Shown in pieces: positions 39,236-48,101 of a stretch of DNA of 64,000 nt. The notes below the pieces were generated by a model, which saw only the letters and a list, made by a program, of their open reading frames with translations, ran no database searches and was not told the DNA's origin. Each line of letters starts with the position of its first letter. Position 1 is the first letter of the stretch. A program made the translations under genes and the position numbers. The stretch covers positions 2,615,174 through 2,679,173 of the forward strand of contig CP151667.1 in NCBI GenBank assembly GCA_038400315.1, read 5' to 3'. The stretch comes from Isosphaeraceae bacterium EP7 (GTDB lineage: Bacteria > Planctomycetota > Planctomycetia > Isosphaerales > Isosphaeraceae).

Positions 39236-40455
39236 AGGCCGTCTATCTGCTGGCGACGCTCGACACCAAGGGGATCGAGGCGGCCTTCGTCCGCGACACC
39301 TTGGTCGCCCGCGGGGTCGCCACCGTCGTGGTCGACACCGGGTGCCTGGGTGCGCCAACGATCGAAGCCAACGTCTCGCGAGCGGAGGTCTTCAAGGCGG
39401 CAGGCCTATCGCTGTCGGACTTGGTCGCGCAGAACGACCGTGGGGCCGCAGTGACCGGGGCCACGCTCGGGGCGACCCGGCTCGTGGCCGAGGCCGCCGC
39501 GCGCGGCGAGGTCGCCGGGGTGCTGGCGTTGGGCGGTTCGGCGGGCACGGCCATCGGCACTTCGGCCATGCGTGCCCTGCCGATCGGCATCCCGAAGGTC
39601 ATGGTCAGCACCGTGGCCTCGGGTCAGGTCCGGCCGTATGTAGGCGACAAGGACATCCTGATGCTGAACTCGGTGGTCGACATCCTCGGCCTGAACCGGA
39701 TCAGCCGGACGATCCTCGGCGAGGCGGCCCGGGCGATGGCCGGCCTGGTCATCTTCGCCGACGACTCCGCCGCGGTCGCGGCCTCGTCGGATCGGCCGCT
39801 GGTGGCCGTAACCATGTTCGGCGTCACGACGCCCTGCGTCATGAGGGCGCGCGACGTCCTGGAGGGGGCCGGCTACGAAGTGCTCGTCTTCCACGCCACC
39901 GGCAACGGTGGGCTGGCCATGGAGTCCCTGATCCGCGACGGCCTGATCGCCGGGGTGCTCGACCTCACGACAACCGAGCTCGCCGACGAGCTGGTCGGGG
40001 GGGTCTTCTCCGCCGGCCCGACCCGGCTAACCGCCGCCGCAGAGGCGGGGATCCCGCAGGTCGTCTCCGTAGGCGCGCTCGACATGGTCAACTTCGGCGC
40101 CCTCGAGACTGTCCCGGCGCGATTCGCAGGGCGGACGCTCCACCGCCACAACGCGAACGTAACCCTGATGCGCACGACCGTCGACGAGAACACGGCGATT
40201 GGAGCCGAGATCGGACGGAAGCTCGCCAGGGCGGGCCGCGAAGCGGAGGTCTGGATCCCGCTCCGGGGCGTCTCGGCGATCGACGCTCCCGGACAACACT
40301 TCGAAGACCAAGCCGCCCGCCATGCTCTGTTCGCCGCAGTGCGCTCGCACGCCGGGGAGATCTCCGTCGTCGAGGTCGATCGTCACATCAACGATCCTGA
40401 ATTCGCCGAGGCCGTGGCAAACCGACTGATCGAGCTCCTAACACTACTCCATTAG
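39232..40455 (+). CDS. Tm-1-like ATP-binding domain protein (UPF0261)
   Basis: 407 residues beginning at ATG 39232 inside the ATGA overlap with the upstream gene, implying translational coupling. Motifs fit the UPF0261/Tm-1 family: VYLLATLDTKGIEAAFVRD, GVLALGGSAGTAIGTSAMRA, VSTVASGQVRPYVG and HRHNANVTLMRTT. Tm-1 is a plant protein that inhibits tomato mosaic virus; bacterial members have an unknown reaction but associate with the TIM-barrel protein encoded at 34159. The last six codons (LTLLH and stop) are supplied by the inserted IS701 end at 40438-40455. Confidence 0.9.
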   Translation: MKAVYLLATLDTKGIEAAFVRDTLVARGVATVVVDTGCLGAPTIEANVSRAEVFKAAGLSLSDLVAQNDRGAAVTGATLGATRLVAEAAARGEVAGVLALGGSAGTAIGTSAMRALPIGIPKVMVSTVASGQVRPYVGDKDILMLNSVVDILGLNRISRTILGEAARAMAGLVIFADDSAAVAASSDRPLVAVTMFGVTTPCVMRARDVLEGAGYEVLVFHATGNGGLAMESLIRDGLIAGVLDLTTTELADELVGGVFSAGPTRLTAAAEAGIPQVVSVGALDMVNFGALETVPARFAGRTLHRHNANVTLMRTTVDENTAIGAEIGRKLARAGREAEVWIPLRGVSAIDAPGQHFEDQAARHALFAAVRSHAGEISVVEVDRHINDPEFAEAVANRLIELLTLLH

Positions 40456-40980
40456 CTCCTAAGAACGAACCTCTCGGTCGGTTCGTCATGAGGGGATGAA
40501 CCGCACCTACACTCCCGAACTCGCCCCCGAAGTTCTTGCCCGGCTCGACGCCTTCGCTGACCGCTTCCGCGGCGACTTCAACCGACCACGCCAGGCCGCC
40601 TACAGCGGCGTCTACCTGCACTGCAGGGGCTGCTCCTCGACGGCGACCGCGAGAGCATCGAGCCGCTCTCTCGCAGGGTCACCCTCCCGGCCGGCCTGGT
40701 GGTCGCCGACCTCGACCAGGCGCTGCAGCCGTTCGTCGGCCAGAGCACCTGGGACGAGCAGGCCGTCTGGAGGCGCTATCGCTCGATCATGGCGGAGACC
40801 TTCGCCTCGCCCGCGGGGATCTTCGTCGTCGACGACACCGGCTTCCCCAAGCAGGGCAGGCTCTCCGCCGGCGTCCAGCGGCAGTACTGCGGCGCCTCGG
40901 GCAGGAAGGCCAATTGCCAGGTCGCCCCCTGGGTCCACTACGTCTTGCCGAAGGGGCACTACCCGCTGGCGATGCGGCTC
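40442..40980 (+). pseudogene. IS701-type transposase, 5' part only
   Basis: The left end CACTACTCCATTAGC at 40442 is preceded by CTAA, the expected 4-bp target. The gene starts at ATG 40497 (MNRTYTPELAPEVLARLDAF). After a frameshift near 40620 it reads GLLLDGDRESIEPLSRRVTL, QPFVGQSTWDEQAVWRRYRS and the first catalytic Asp (GIFVVDDTGFPKQGRLSAGV), ending at YPLAMRL, where an IS630 inserted at TA. Its missing 3' part is represented by the relic at 10713-11875. Confidence 0.85.
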
Positions 40981-40982
40981 TA

Positions 40983-41997
40983 GAGCAGTTCCCTATTGAA
41001 CGTGGCGATATCCCGAATGATGAAACCATCCAAGGATATTGGCCGGTGTGACTGACCTCAGGCCGTCTCCCATCGCGCCGATCAGGTCGTCCACGCTCCT
41101 CGCCTCGGCCGATCGCAGGGACTCCTTGAGCTTGCTGAACATCGCCTCGATCGGGTTCAGGTCGGGGCTGTAGGCCGGCAGGTAGCGGACCTCGGCGCCG
41201 GCGGCGGCGACCAAGCGGGCCACCTCGGCAGTCTTGTGGCATGAGAGGTTGTCCATCACCACGATGTCACAGGGCCTGAGTGTCGGGGCCAGGCACTCGC
41301 CGATGTCGGCCTCGAAGCAGGCGCTGTTCGTCGCCCCGTCGAAGGCCAGGCAGGCCCCGATGCCGCCGAGGCGGACCGCCGCGGTCAGGGTGAGCACCTT
41401 CCAGTGGCCGTGCGGCACCGCCGCATCGACCCGCTTGCCGCGCGGGGACCGTGCGTACCGCCTGGTCATCGCGGTCGTCGCGCCGCTCTCGTCCAGAAAG
41501 ACCAGGCGGGACGGGTCGACGCCGGTGAACTCGGCCCGCCAGGCCGCCCTGGCCTCCTTCAAGTCGGGCCGGTCCTGCTCGGCGGCCCGGGGCGACTTTT
41601 TTTGCGCGTGATGCCCAGCCGTCTCAGCGCCCGGTCGGTGGCCGAGGTGCCGCAGGCCACGCCGGCGGCGGCCGCCAGCTGCCTGAGCGTGGCATCGGGA
41701 TCGGCCGCGACGGCGTTGCAGAGCCGCTCGGCCGCCTCGCCGGAGAAGGCCGGGGCCCGGCCCCCGCCGTGCGGCCTCGGCGCGATCGAGCCGGTCTCCC
41801 GGCGCCTCTTGAGCAGCAGGCGGACCCAGGACTGGCTGACGGAGAATCGTTCGGCGACCTCGGCGCGCGTCTGAATCCCCTCATCGCAGGCGGCAATGAC
41901 CCGCTCCCGCAGGTCCATCGAGTATGCGGCCATTCTCCGTGCCCTCCTATCACGGAGAATCGGAGAAAAGCACGCCACGTTCAATGGGGAACTGCTC
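40983..41997 (-). mobile_element. Complete IS630-family element with TA target duplication
   Basis: The ends GAGCAGTTCCC-T-ATTGAACGTG (left) and, reversed, GAGCAGTTCCC-C-ATTGAACGTG (right, ending at 41997) are near-perfect inverted repeats. TA flanks both (40981-40982 and 41998-41999). Length is 1015 bp. It interrupts the IS701 relic. Confidence 0.92.
40993..41933 (-). CDS. IS630-family transposase, expressed by -1 frameshift
   Basis: The zero frame from ATG 41933 (MAAYSMDLRERVIAACDEGI) carries the HTH AEVAERFSVSQSWVRLLLKR and ends shortly after ITRKKSRPG. Slipping -1 on the A7 run (plus-strand T at 41597-41603) gives KKSPRAAEQDRPDLKEARAA, then LVFLDESGATTAM (Asp), IVVMDNLSCHKTAE (Asp) and YSPDLNPIEAMFSKLKE (Glu). 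Catalytically complete and bounded by an intact element, so this may be an active IS. Confidence 0.85.
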
Positions 41998-42000
41998 TAG

Positions 42001-43413
42001 TGGGTCATTTGCGTTGAGGATGATTATAAACCAACTTTGATCGCCGGACCGGCCTCCGTGTGCACGCCCCGGACCCGCCCAGCCGGTGCCCGCGATCTCG
42101 CTGCCGGCGTCCCCGCTCCGCCCGCTTGCCGCCCCACTCGAACGGCGTCGGCGACCGATTCCATTGTTCCGTCACCGCCTCGAGCCGGGCGATGAACTCC
42201 GCCGGACTGCCCGGCTCCTGGCCCTCCAGCGCCCGCCGCTTGAGGATCCGCTGCAGGCTCTCGGCCATGTTCAGCCACGACCCGCCCAGCGGCGTGCCCA
42301 GCGGCATGATCCCTCGGGCGAACAGCCATCAGACGAACTCCGGCGTCTTATGCCCGACCAGGTTGTCCAGCACCAGGAGCATCCGCAACGGCGGCAACTC
42401 GGCCGGCAGGGTCGGCTTGATCGGCAGCCCCTCCTGCCACCGCTCCCACGCCCCTCGCATCGACGCCGCGGTCGGCGTCGTGGGCAAGGGTAAGGACGCC
42501 AGGATCGTCGTCAATTCTTCCTTGAGCCAGGCATGGAGCACCGAGTTGGGGCAGGTGGTCACGCCCTTGACCCGAGCCCGGCCGTCGGCGGGGTGGAACA
42601 GCGTCAGGGCCTTGGCCGCCCCGTTACGGACATACTCGTGCGGTCGTCGGGCCGGCTGTCCCTCGGGGCACCAGGACTGGACGGGTTGGGGGACCGTCTG
42701 GAACGGCCCAGCCTGATCGGTGCACCAGACCGATAGGCCCATCGCCTCGCCAGCCCGGTAGGCGTCCTCGATGCACTTGTTTTCGAGGGCGTGTCCGGGT
42801 CGGTGACGAGGACGGGACCACTCTTGCGAATGCGGAGGACGGTCCCGGTGGGGCACCAGGTGCGGCTGCGTTGATGCGAGGAGTTGGCCTCGCGGAGGAC
42901 CAGCCAGATCGTGTAGGTGGAGACCTTGGGCAGGCCATCGGGTGCCGAGCGGAGGGCCTTCTGCAGGGTGGTCGGGCTCCAGGTCGCCGTGCCGTCGGCC
43001 TCCGGGGTCGGCGTGCGTCGTGCCTCGCGGAGGATCCGCTCGGTCGCCTCCTGATCGTAGGTACGCCGTTGCCCGCCGCCGTGGCGTGGGTCGAGGGCGG
43101 TCAGGCCCTCGGCGTTGAAGCGGGCGACCAGGTTCGAGACGGCGACGCCGGAACGCCGCCCGGCGGAGAGGGCGGGCTGCGGATCATCCTCACCTCGGGC
43201 GACGGCCAGGAGCATGATCGCTCGGGCGACGCGGGCAGCGGGCTCGGTCTGCGCTGCGATCGACTGATCCGGAGGAGGAAGGCGGCCTCTTCGTCGGCGA
43301 GTGGGCGAAGAGGGTCCTTCTTGAGACGCGACATCGTTGACCTCCGTGGGATCAGAGGTCGTTAATGCTAGCAGATCGTCGGTTCTATAGTCACGTGCAA
43401 GACAAACGACCCA
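42001..43413 (-). pseudogene. IS630-related element with decayed transposase
   Basis: The ends TGGGTCATTTGCGTTG at 42001 and, reversed, TGGGTCGTTTGTCTTG at 43413 form an inverted repeat. The gene starts near 43334 ([20 protein letters not shown]) and needs shifts near 43220 and 42790 to read [20 protein letters not shown] (HTH), [20 protein letters not shown] and [16 protein letters not shown]. An in-frame TGA follows at about 42329, then [20 protein letters not shown] and [19 protein letters not shown], carrying the final acidic residue. Two shifts and a stop make it inactive. Confidence 0.8.
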
Positions 43414-43417
43414 CCAG

Positions 43418-43435
43418 TATTACAGTTGTAACTAG
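43418..43435. repeat. Solo IS701-type end
   Basis: TATTACAGTTGTAACTAG resembles the terminal repeat of the intact IS701 at 4832 (TACTACAGTTGTAACTAA). It has no transposase attached. It ends in CTAG, which became the target of the IS5 insertion. Confidence 0.6.
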
Positions 43436-44352
43436 CCTCTGTCTGACGGAGGGGTTATATGGTCAATAGCCTCAGATATCTCTGCATCATGGCCAACTTC
43501 ACCGTGGCCAGGTAGTTGAGTGCCAGCTTGTCGAACCGCGTCGCCACGGCGCGGCACTCCTTCATCTAGCCGACGCACTGCTCCACCACCGACCGCCGGC
43601 GGTACGCCTCGGAGTCGAATCGCACGCGGCCGTCTCCGGGCCGCTGGTCCGACCGGCGCGGGATCACCGCCCGGATGCCGTGCCGCGCCAGCCATCGGCG
43701 GATCCGCGGGTCGCTGTAGGCCTTGTCGCCGGCCAGGGCGACCGGGCGGCACCGCGGTCGGCCCCGTCGGCCCCGCAGCCGCACCTCGCCCATGGCCCGC
43801 TCGAACTGGGTGGACTCGTGCCGCTGGCCCGGCGTGATCACCGCCGCCAGCGGGATGCCGCGGCCGTCGCAGACCAGGTGGACCTTGGTGCCGAAGCCGC
43901 CGCGGGACCGGCCCAGGGCGTGGTCCTCCGGCTCGCCGGCTCGTTTTTTTTCGACGCCCCGGCGGCCGCCCGCGCGGCGCGGATGACGGTGCCGTCGATG
44001 CAGAACAACTCGGCGTCGATGAGCCCCTCGGCGTTGAGCCGGACCTGGAGTCGCTCGAGCATGCGGTCGATCAGCCCCGCCTTGCGCATGGCGTTGAAGC
44101 GGTGGTAGACCGTCTGCCACGGCCCATAACGCTCGGGCAGGTCGCGCCAGGGGACGCCGGCTCGCATCCGCCACAGGGCGCCGTTGAGGACGGTGCGGTG
44201 GTCGGCCCAGCGGCCGCCGCGTCCCTGCGCCGGGAAGAGGTCGGCGATCAGGGCCCATTGTTCATCGGTCAGCTCATGCCGCTTCGCCATGACATCCTCG
44301 CAAGATGCTGCAAGGCGACAAGATAGCGACGCGGTCATCCCTCAGACAGAGG
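43436..44352 (-). mobile_element. IS5-family (IS427-like) element with CTAG target duplication
   Basis: The ends CCTCTGTCTGA-C-GGA at 43436 and, reversed, CCTCTGTCTGA-G-GGA at 44352 are inverted repeats. CTAG flanks both sides (43432-43435 and 44353-44356). Length is 917 bp. Confidence 0.9.
43455..44290 (-). pseudogene. IS5-family transposase with frameshift site and nonsense codon
   Basis: From ATG 44290 (MAKRHELTDEQWALIADLFP) the N-terminal DUF4096-like domain is followed by LFCIDGTVIRAARAA (first Asp). At the A8 run (plus-strand T at 43944-43951) a -1 slip gives VEKKRAGEPEDHALGRSRGG, then FGTKVHLVCDGRGIPLAAVI, VALAGDKAYSDPRIR (second Asp) and RRRSVVEQCVG (Glu). A TAG at 43566-43568 then interrupts, where a Trp is expected. 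The same frame continues MKECRAVATRFDKLALNYLA to TAA at 43455. The element is otherwise complete. Confidence 0.85.
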
Positions 44353-44417
44353 CTAGGCGCGTGCCGCAGCGGCATCCACGCCTCGCCGTCGATCTCGTCG
44401 GCGGGTAGGATGCCCCC

Positions 44418-44750
44418 ATGGCTTACGACGTCATCCTCGAATCAGTCTCGCCTGGCTTCCACGGGCCGGTCGTCGCCGCTCTGCTCACCGTCCGCATCCC
44501 GAGCCGGACGAAGTGGGCGGAAGTCGCGGGATTCCGCAACGCGACCACGGTAGGCCTGGGCCTGGACCCGGCGAAGGCCGAGCGGCTCGCTACCTCGGCT
44601 CCGGTCACCATCGCGAAAGGTGTGACCGCCGAGGACGCAGTGCACATCAAGGCCTATCTCGAGGCGGGCCATTACCCCGAGAAGAAAGAATGGCCGCGCC
44701 CGGAGCCGGGCCACGGCTGTTGCGTGTTAAGCATTCGAAGTTTGGGTTAA
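44418..44750 (+). CDS. Small protein with ribosomal bL12 C-terminal-like domain
   Basis: 110 residues (MAYDVILESVSPGFHGPVVA). The pattern VILESVSPGFHGPVVAALLT, then GLDPAKAERLATSAPVTIAK and GVTAEDAVHIKAYLEAGHYP resembles the C-terminal domain of ribosomal protein bL12 (the ClpS-like fold, with the GVSKEEAEEIKKKLE-type helix). It is too divergent and too far from ribosomal genes to be the ribosomal protein itself. The start follows GGTAGGATGCCCCC. The tail (CCVLSIRSLG) may be abnormal, since it overlaps tail-to-tail with the thermonuclease remnant. Role unknown. Confidence 0.6.
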   Translation: MAYDVILESVSPGFHGPVVAALLTVRIPSRTKWAEVAGFRNATTVGLGLDPAKAERLATSAPVTIAKGVTAEDAVHIKAYLEAGHYPEKKEWPRPEPGHGCCVLSIRSLG

Positions 44751-45391
44751 CGACAATCCCCGGCCTTCCGATACCCAGCCTTCTCCGCTTCCGCAACCGA
44801 GCCAAAGGTCACCCGGTTTGCTTCCTTCATCGCGGCCGCTCCCCGGCAATGCGGCTTGTGATACAGGAAGCTCTTGCGGTTCCCGACAACTCCCGCCGTC
44901 ACGGCAACGCCCACGCCCTTCCGCCATTCCCACGGCGGGACTGGCTTCTCCGCGCTCCAAAGCCCGATCTTGATCTTCTTGGCACACACCTGCGCCCGGA
45001 TCAGCAAGATGTCGTCCGGGGCGTATTTGCGGTAATGCCAGGCCATCCCGAGTCAGGCCATCCCGAGTTCAAGTATTTCCCGGTTGAGCCAGACGCCATC
45101 GGGCAAAAACACGTCGGCAACAGTTCGGCCATAACGGTCGGTGTCCTTTACCTTGACCGTCACATCCTTGCCGAACGCCAGGTCTGATGCCGCCTGCTTG
45201 GCACGCGAGCCGAAATCCTGGCCGGTTTCTGGAGCGTCAATTCCGTGAAGCCTGACCTTCACCTGCGTCTTGTCGGCCTTCAGCACGGTAATCGTGTCGC
45301 CGTTGGAGATGCCGACGACGCGCGCGGCGTAGTCCGTGGCGAAGCTGGGGGAGGCGAAGAGCAGGAGGAGTGCGGTGAAAAGTAACTTCAT
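44747..45391 (-). pseudogene. Secreted thermonuclease (SNase family) broken by a 15-bp tandem duplication
   Basis: ATG 45391 starts a signal peptide (MKLLFTALLLLFASPSFA) and an SNase domain: ARVVGISNGDTITVL, VRLHGIDAPETGQDFGSRAK (active-site Arg and Glu) and DTDRYGRTVADVFLPDG (Arg). The frame stops at ELGMA-TGA. The same frame resumes LGMAWHYRKYAPDD and continues to VPPWEWRKGV, then a C-terminal His/Cys segment (FLYHKPHCRG, EKAGYRKAGDC). ACTCGGGATGGCCTG is present twice in tandem, and removing one copy restores ELGMAWHYRK. This is therefore a recent, precise inactivation. Codon use looks less GC-biased than the neighbours. Confidence 0.88.
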
Positions 45392-45555
45392 AAAGAGAGG
45401 GTAGTTCGAGGAAATCTTTCAAGCCAGCGGAATCGTTAAATTACCGCACCGGTGATGTTTCTTTAACCCTCGGCGGCTCCGCTCCGAAGGTTGACCGTAG
45501 GGTTTAACGGCAAAGGCTTGATCGTGAAAATCGCCAGGGGGCATCGCCAGCGCTT

Positions 45556-46276
45556 ATCAAATCGGTCTGCATCGCACTCGCATTCTTGGCCTTGATCCCA
45601 GAGGCAACCTCGGCGGGCGGATCTCGCGGGTCGGTCAGTGTCGGGGTTACACGAGGAGGGATGGGACTCATGTTAGGCCGCACATGCGTTCGGCCCCGGA
45701 TGGAATTTTCAGCAATAACTGGTCGACGAGGGGCAATGTGAATCCCTACACCGGCGCGGTGGGGACGAAAACACGCGATCCCAACGGATCCTGGGTAGGC
45801 GGAAGCTCCTCTTATGCAGGGACGTCAGCCACGATCAACTATGGCTATTCCGCCCCAGCACCCCAGACATCGGCAGAATCGCTTCACTTAGGGTTCCGAT
45901 CGGTGGGGACACAGGACACAGAAATCGAGGCCCCCAGTCGGCAGCCAATTGTCCTCACGGAAGCCGAAAAGGCGATCCTCTTGAAAGAAGAGGCCGAGCG
46001 GATTCAACTCCTCGAGCGCGAGGAAATCCGACTGAGATCCCTCCAATACGCCGAGGTTGGGCTGGCTCATTACGTTGCGGGCAACTTCCGCTCGGCAATC
46101 GTCGAGTACAATCGGGCAATCGCCCTCGACCCGACGAATCCGAAACTCTTTTACTGCCGCGGCACGATGTACAGCCGGCTCGGCGATTTCGACCAGGCCA
46201 TCGTGGACTTGAACAAGGCAATCTCTCTCAAGGGGGATTTTAAGGAGGCGCACATCGGCATTGGGTATGTCTACAG
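45556..46276 (+). pseudogene. Exported TPR-repeat protein, 5' frameshift and 3' truncation by IS3
   Basis: A signal-peptide-like frame begins at ATC 45556 (IKSVCIALAFLALIPEATSA), perhaps a mutated ATG. A 1-base loss near GGGGTTACACG at about 45645 is needed to join GYTRRDGTHVRPHMRSAPDG and IFSNNWSTRGNVNPYTG, a motif seen in small secreted proteins. From ATG 45684 the frame is open: a charged helical stretch, then TPR repeats (EVGLAHYVAGNFRSAIVEYN, RGTMYSRLGDFDQAIVDLNK). It ends at VYSG, where the IS3 inverted repeat starts at 46277. The ATG at 45684 might still allow a partial product. Confidence 0.65.
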
Positions 46277-46314
46277 TGGACTTCCCCACGAATGGCGAGC
46301 GCCGGGTTAACGGT

Positions 46315-47169
46315 TTATGAGGCTTTTTCGTACTCGGCGGGTGACAGGTAGCCCAGCGACGAATGCCGCCGGACTCGATTGAAGAAGACCTCGATGTACT
46401 CGAAGATGCTCGCCCTCGCCTCCGCCCTCGTCGCGAAGTTCTCGCCCTGAGTCAGCTCCTTTTTCAGGCTCGCGAAGAAGCTCTCCATCGGCGCATTATC
46501 CCAGCAGTTCGCCCGACGGCTCATGCTGCCGGTGATCCCGTGCCTGGCCAGCACCCCCCGGTAGTGCTCGCTGGCGTACTGGCTCCCCCGGTCCGAATGG
46601 GTCACCAACCCCGCGACGGGCCGCCGGCCGGCCAAGGCCATCTCCAGGGCGTCGACGACCAGCCGGCTGTCGATCCGCTCGGACATCGACCAGCCCACGA
46701 TCCGCCGCGAGTGGAGGTCCTCCACCGCCGCCAGGTAGAGCCACCCCTCGGCGGTGGCCACATAGGTGATGTCGGCCGTCCAGGCCCGATCCGGGGCCCC
46801 CGGCTCGAACTCGCGGTTCAGGACGTTCTCGGCCACGGGGCGGTCGTGGTTGGAGTCGGTCGTGACGCGGAACTTCCGCCTCGTCCTGGCGGCGATCCCC
46901 TCCCGACGCATCAGCTTGGCCACGGTGTTCACGCAGCAGGGCTCGCCCCGTGCGATCAACTCGGCGTGAATTCGAGGGCTTCCGTAGCGGGCCTTCACTT
47001 CGCCGTGGATCGCCTTGATCGAGACGACCAGGGCCTCGCGCCTCCGGGCCTGCTCGCTGTCCGGCCTTCCCCGCCAGTCGTAGTAGCCGCCGGCGGAGAC
47101 GCGCAGGACCCGGCACATCAGCCGGACCGGCCATCGATCTCGGTGGCGCTCGACGAAGCCGTACCTCAT
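46315..47169 (-). CDS. IS3-family transposase OrfB
   Basis: Complete integrase core: RAWTADITYVATAEGWLYLA (Asp), LVTHSDRGSQYASEHYRG (Asp) and NAPMESFFASLKKELTQGE (Glu), ending RRHSSLGYLSPAEYEKAS. It is a close relative of the copy at 18175-19011 but has the full C-terminus. The start overlaps OrfA by 4 bp; the slippery A6 run (plus-strand T at 47199-47204) allows an OrfAB fusion. Confidence 0.9.
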   Translation of the reverse strand: MRYGFVERHRDRWPVRLMCRVLRVSAGGYYDWRGRPDSEQARRREALVVSIKAIHGEVKARYGSPRIHAELIARGEPCCVNTVAKLMRREGIAARTRRKFRVTTDSNHDRPVAENVLNREFEPGAPDRAWTADITYVATAEGWLYLAAVEDLHSRRIVGWSMSERIDSRLVVDALEMALAGRRPVAGLVTHSDRGSQYASEHYRGVLARHGITGSMSRRANCWDNAPMESFFASLKKELTQGENFATRAEARASIFEYIEVFFNRVRRHSSLGYLSPAEYEKAS

Positions 47170-47462
47170 GACGACTCCCTGGCGAAGAAGGCCGTCGCTT
47201 TTTTCAAGATGTCGCGCTCCATCGTGAGCCGCTTGACCTCGGCCCGCAGCCGACGCAGCTCCTCCTCGTGCGCGGGCGGGTTCCCCTTGCCGGGGAAGGC
47301 CTGGTCACCGCCCTCGGCCGGGGCCCGCTTCCAGCCCCGCAGCAGGCTCTCGGAGAGGTCGAGGTCGCGTGCGACCTCGGCGACGCTCTTGCCCTGCTCG
47401 TTGACGAGCTTGACGGCCTGGGCCTTGAACTCGGGTGTGAAGGTTCGTCGTGTCGTCGCCAT
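47166..47462 (-). CDS. IS3-family OrfA
   Basis: 98 residues (MATTRRTFTPEFKAQAVKLV) with the HTH SVAEVARDLDLSESLLRGWK and a C-terminal leucine-zipper-like helix (HEEELRRLRAEVKRLTMERD). Pairs with OrfB at 46315-47169 by -1 frameshifting. Confidence 0.9.
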   Translation of the reverse strand: MATTRRTFTPEFKAQAVKLVNEQGKSVAEVARDLDLSESLLRGWKRAPAEGGDQAFPGKGNPPAHEEELRRLRAEVKRLTMERDILKKATAFFARESS

Positions 47463-47526
47463 CGGGGGACTCCTGGGTTCGAGCTTATGCTCTTAACCCG
47501 GCGCCCGCTATCCGTGGGAAAGTCCA

Positions 47527-48080
47527 GTGCGTGCGGCTGCGTCCCAAGCGCAAGGACCACGTGTGGAGCTACGACTTCGTGCAGGCGCGGACCCGCGACG
47601 GTCGGGCCTTCCGCATGCTGAACATCATCGACGAGTACACGCGGGAGTGCCTGGCCATCGACGTGGCCAGGAAGCTGAAGTCCGACGACGTGCTGGAGCG
47701 GCTCTCCGACCTGTTCGTGCGTCGCGGCGTGCCCGAGCACATCCGCAGCGACAACGGGCCGGAGTTCACGGCGAAGGCCGTGCGGGACTGGCTCGGCCGC
47801 GTGGGGTCGAAGTCGCTGTTCATCGAGCCGGGGAGCCCGTGGGAGAACGGCTATGTCGAGTCGTTCAACGGCAAGCTATCGGACGAGCTGCTGGACGGGG
47901 AGGTGTTCGATACGCTGCTGGAAGCGAAGGTACTGATTGAGCGTTGGAGGGTGAGGTACAACACTGTGCGGCCGCACAGCAGCCTGGGGTATCGCCCGCC
48001 GGCTCCGGAGGCATTCCGGCCCGGGTCGCCGGACTCCGGAGCTTTGCCCCTGCGCCCGGCCTCTATGGCCGGGAGTGACC
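47527..48080 (+). pseudogene. IS3-family OrfB, N-terminus removed by IS3 insertion
   Basis: The coding sequence enters from the IS3 end and reads VRLRPKRKDHVWSYDFVQAR (first Asp), IRSDNGPEFTAKAVRDWLG (second Asp) and PWENGYVESFNGKLSDELLD (Glu), ending PHSSLGYRPPAPEAF and a Pro-rich tail. The catalytic triad is intact, but the HTH part and OrfA are missing. The 3' boundary is the start of the next IS3 element. Confidence 0.85.
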
Positions 48081-48101
48081 TGCCCCGGAAAGTTGGACCA
48101 G

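Larger units (their letters stand above)
46277..47526 (-). mobile_element. Complete IS3-family element
   Basis: The ends TGGACTTCCCCACGAATGGC at 46277 and, reversed, TGGACTTTCCCACGGATAGC ending at 47526 are inverted repeats that continue into a shared GCGCCGGGTTAA. No clear 3-bp target duplication is seen (CAG versus GTG). It truncates a TPR gene on one side and an older IS3 orfB on the other, so the absence of a duplication may reflect recombination between copies. Confidence 0.87.

Noticed and set aside
45440-45540. Integron attC site near the thermonuclease
   Set aside because: TTTAACCCT and AGGGTTTAA can pair, but the core GTTRRRY/RYYYAAC arrangement is not met and no integron integrase is present.
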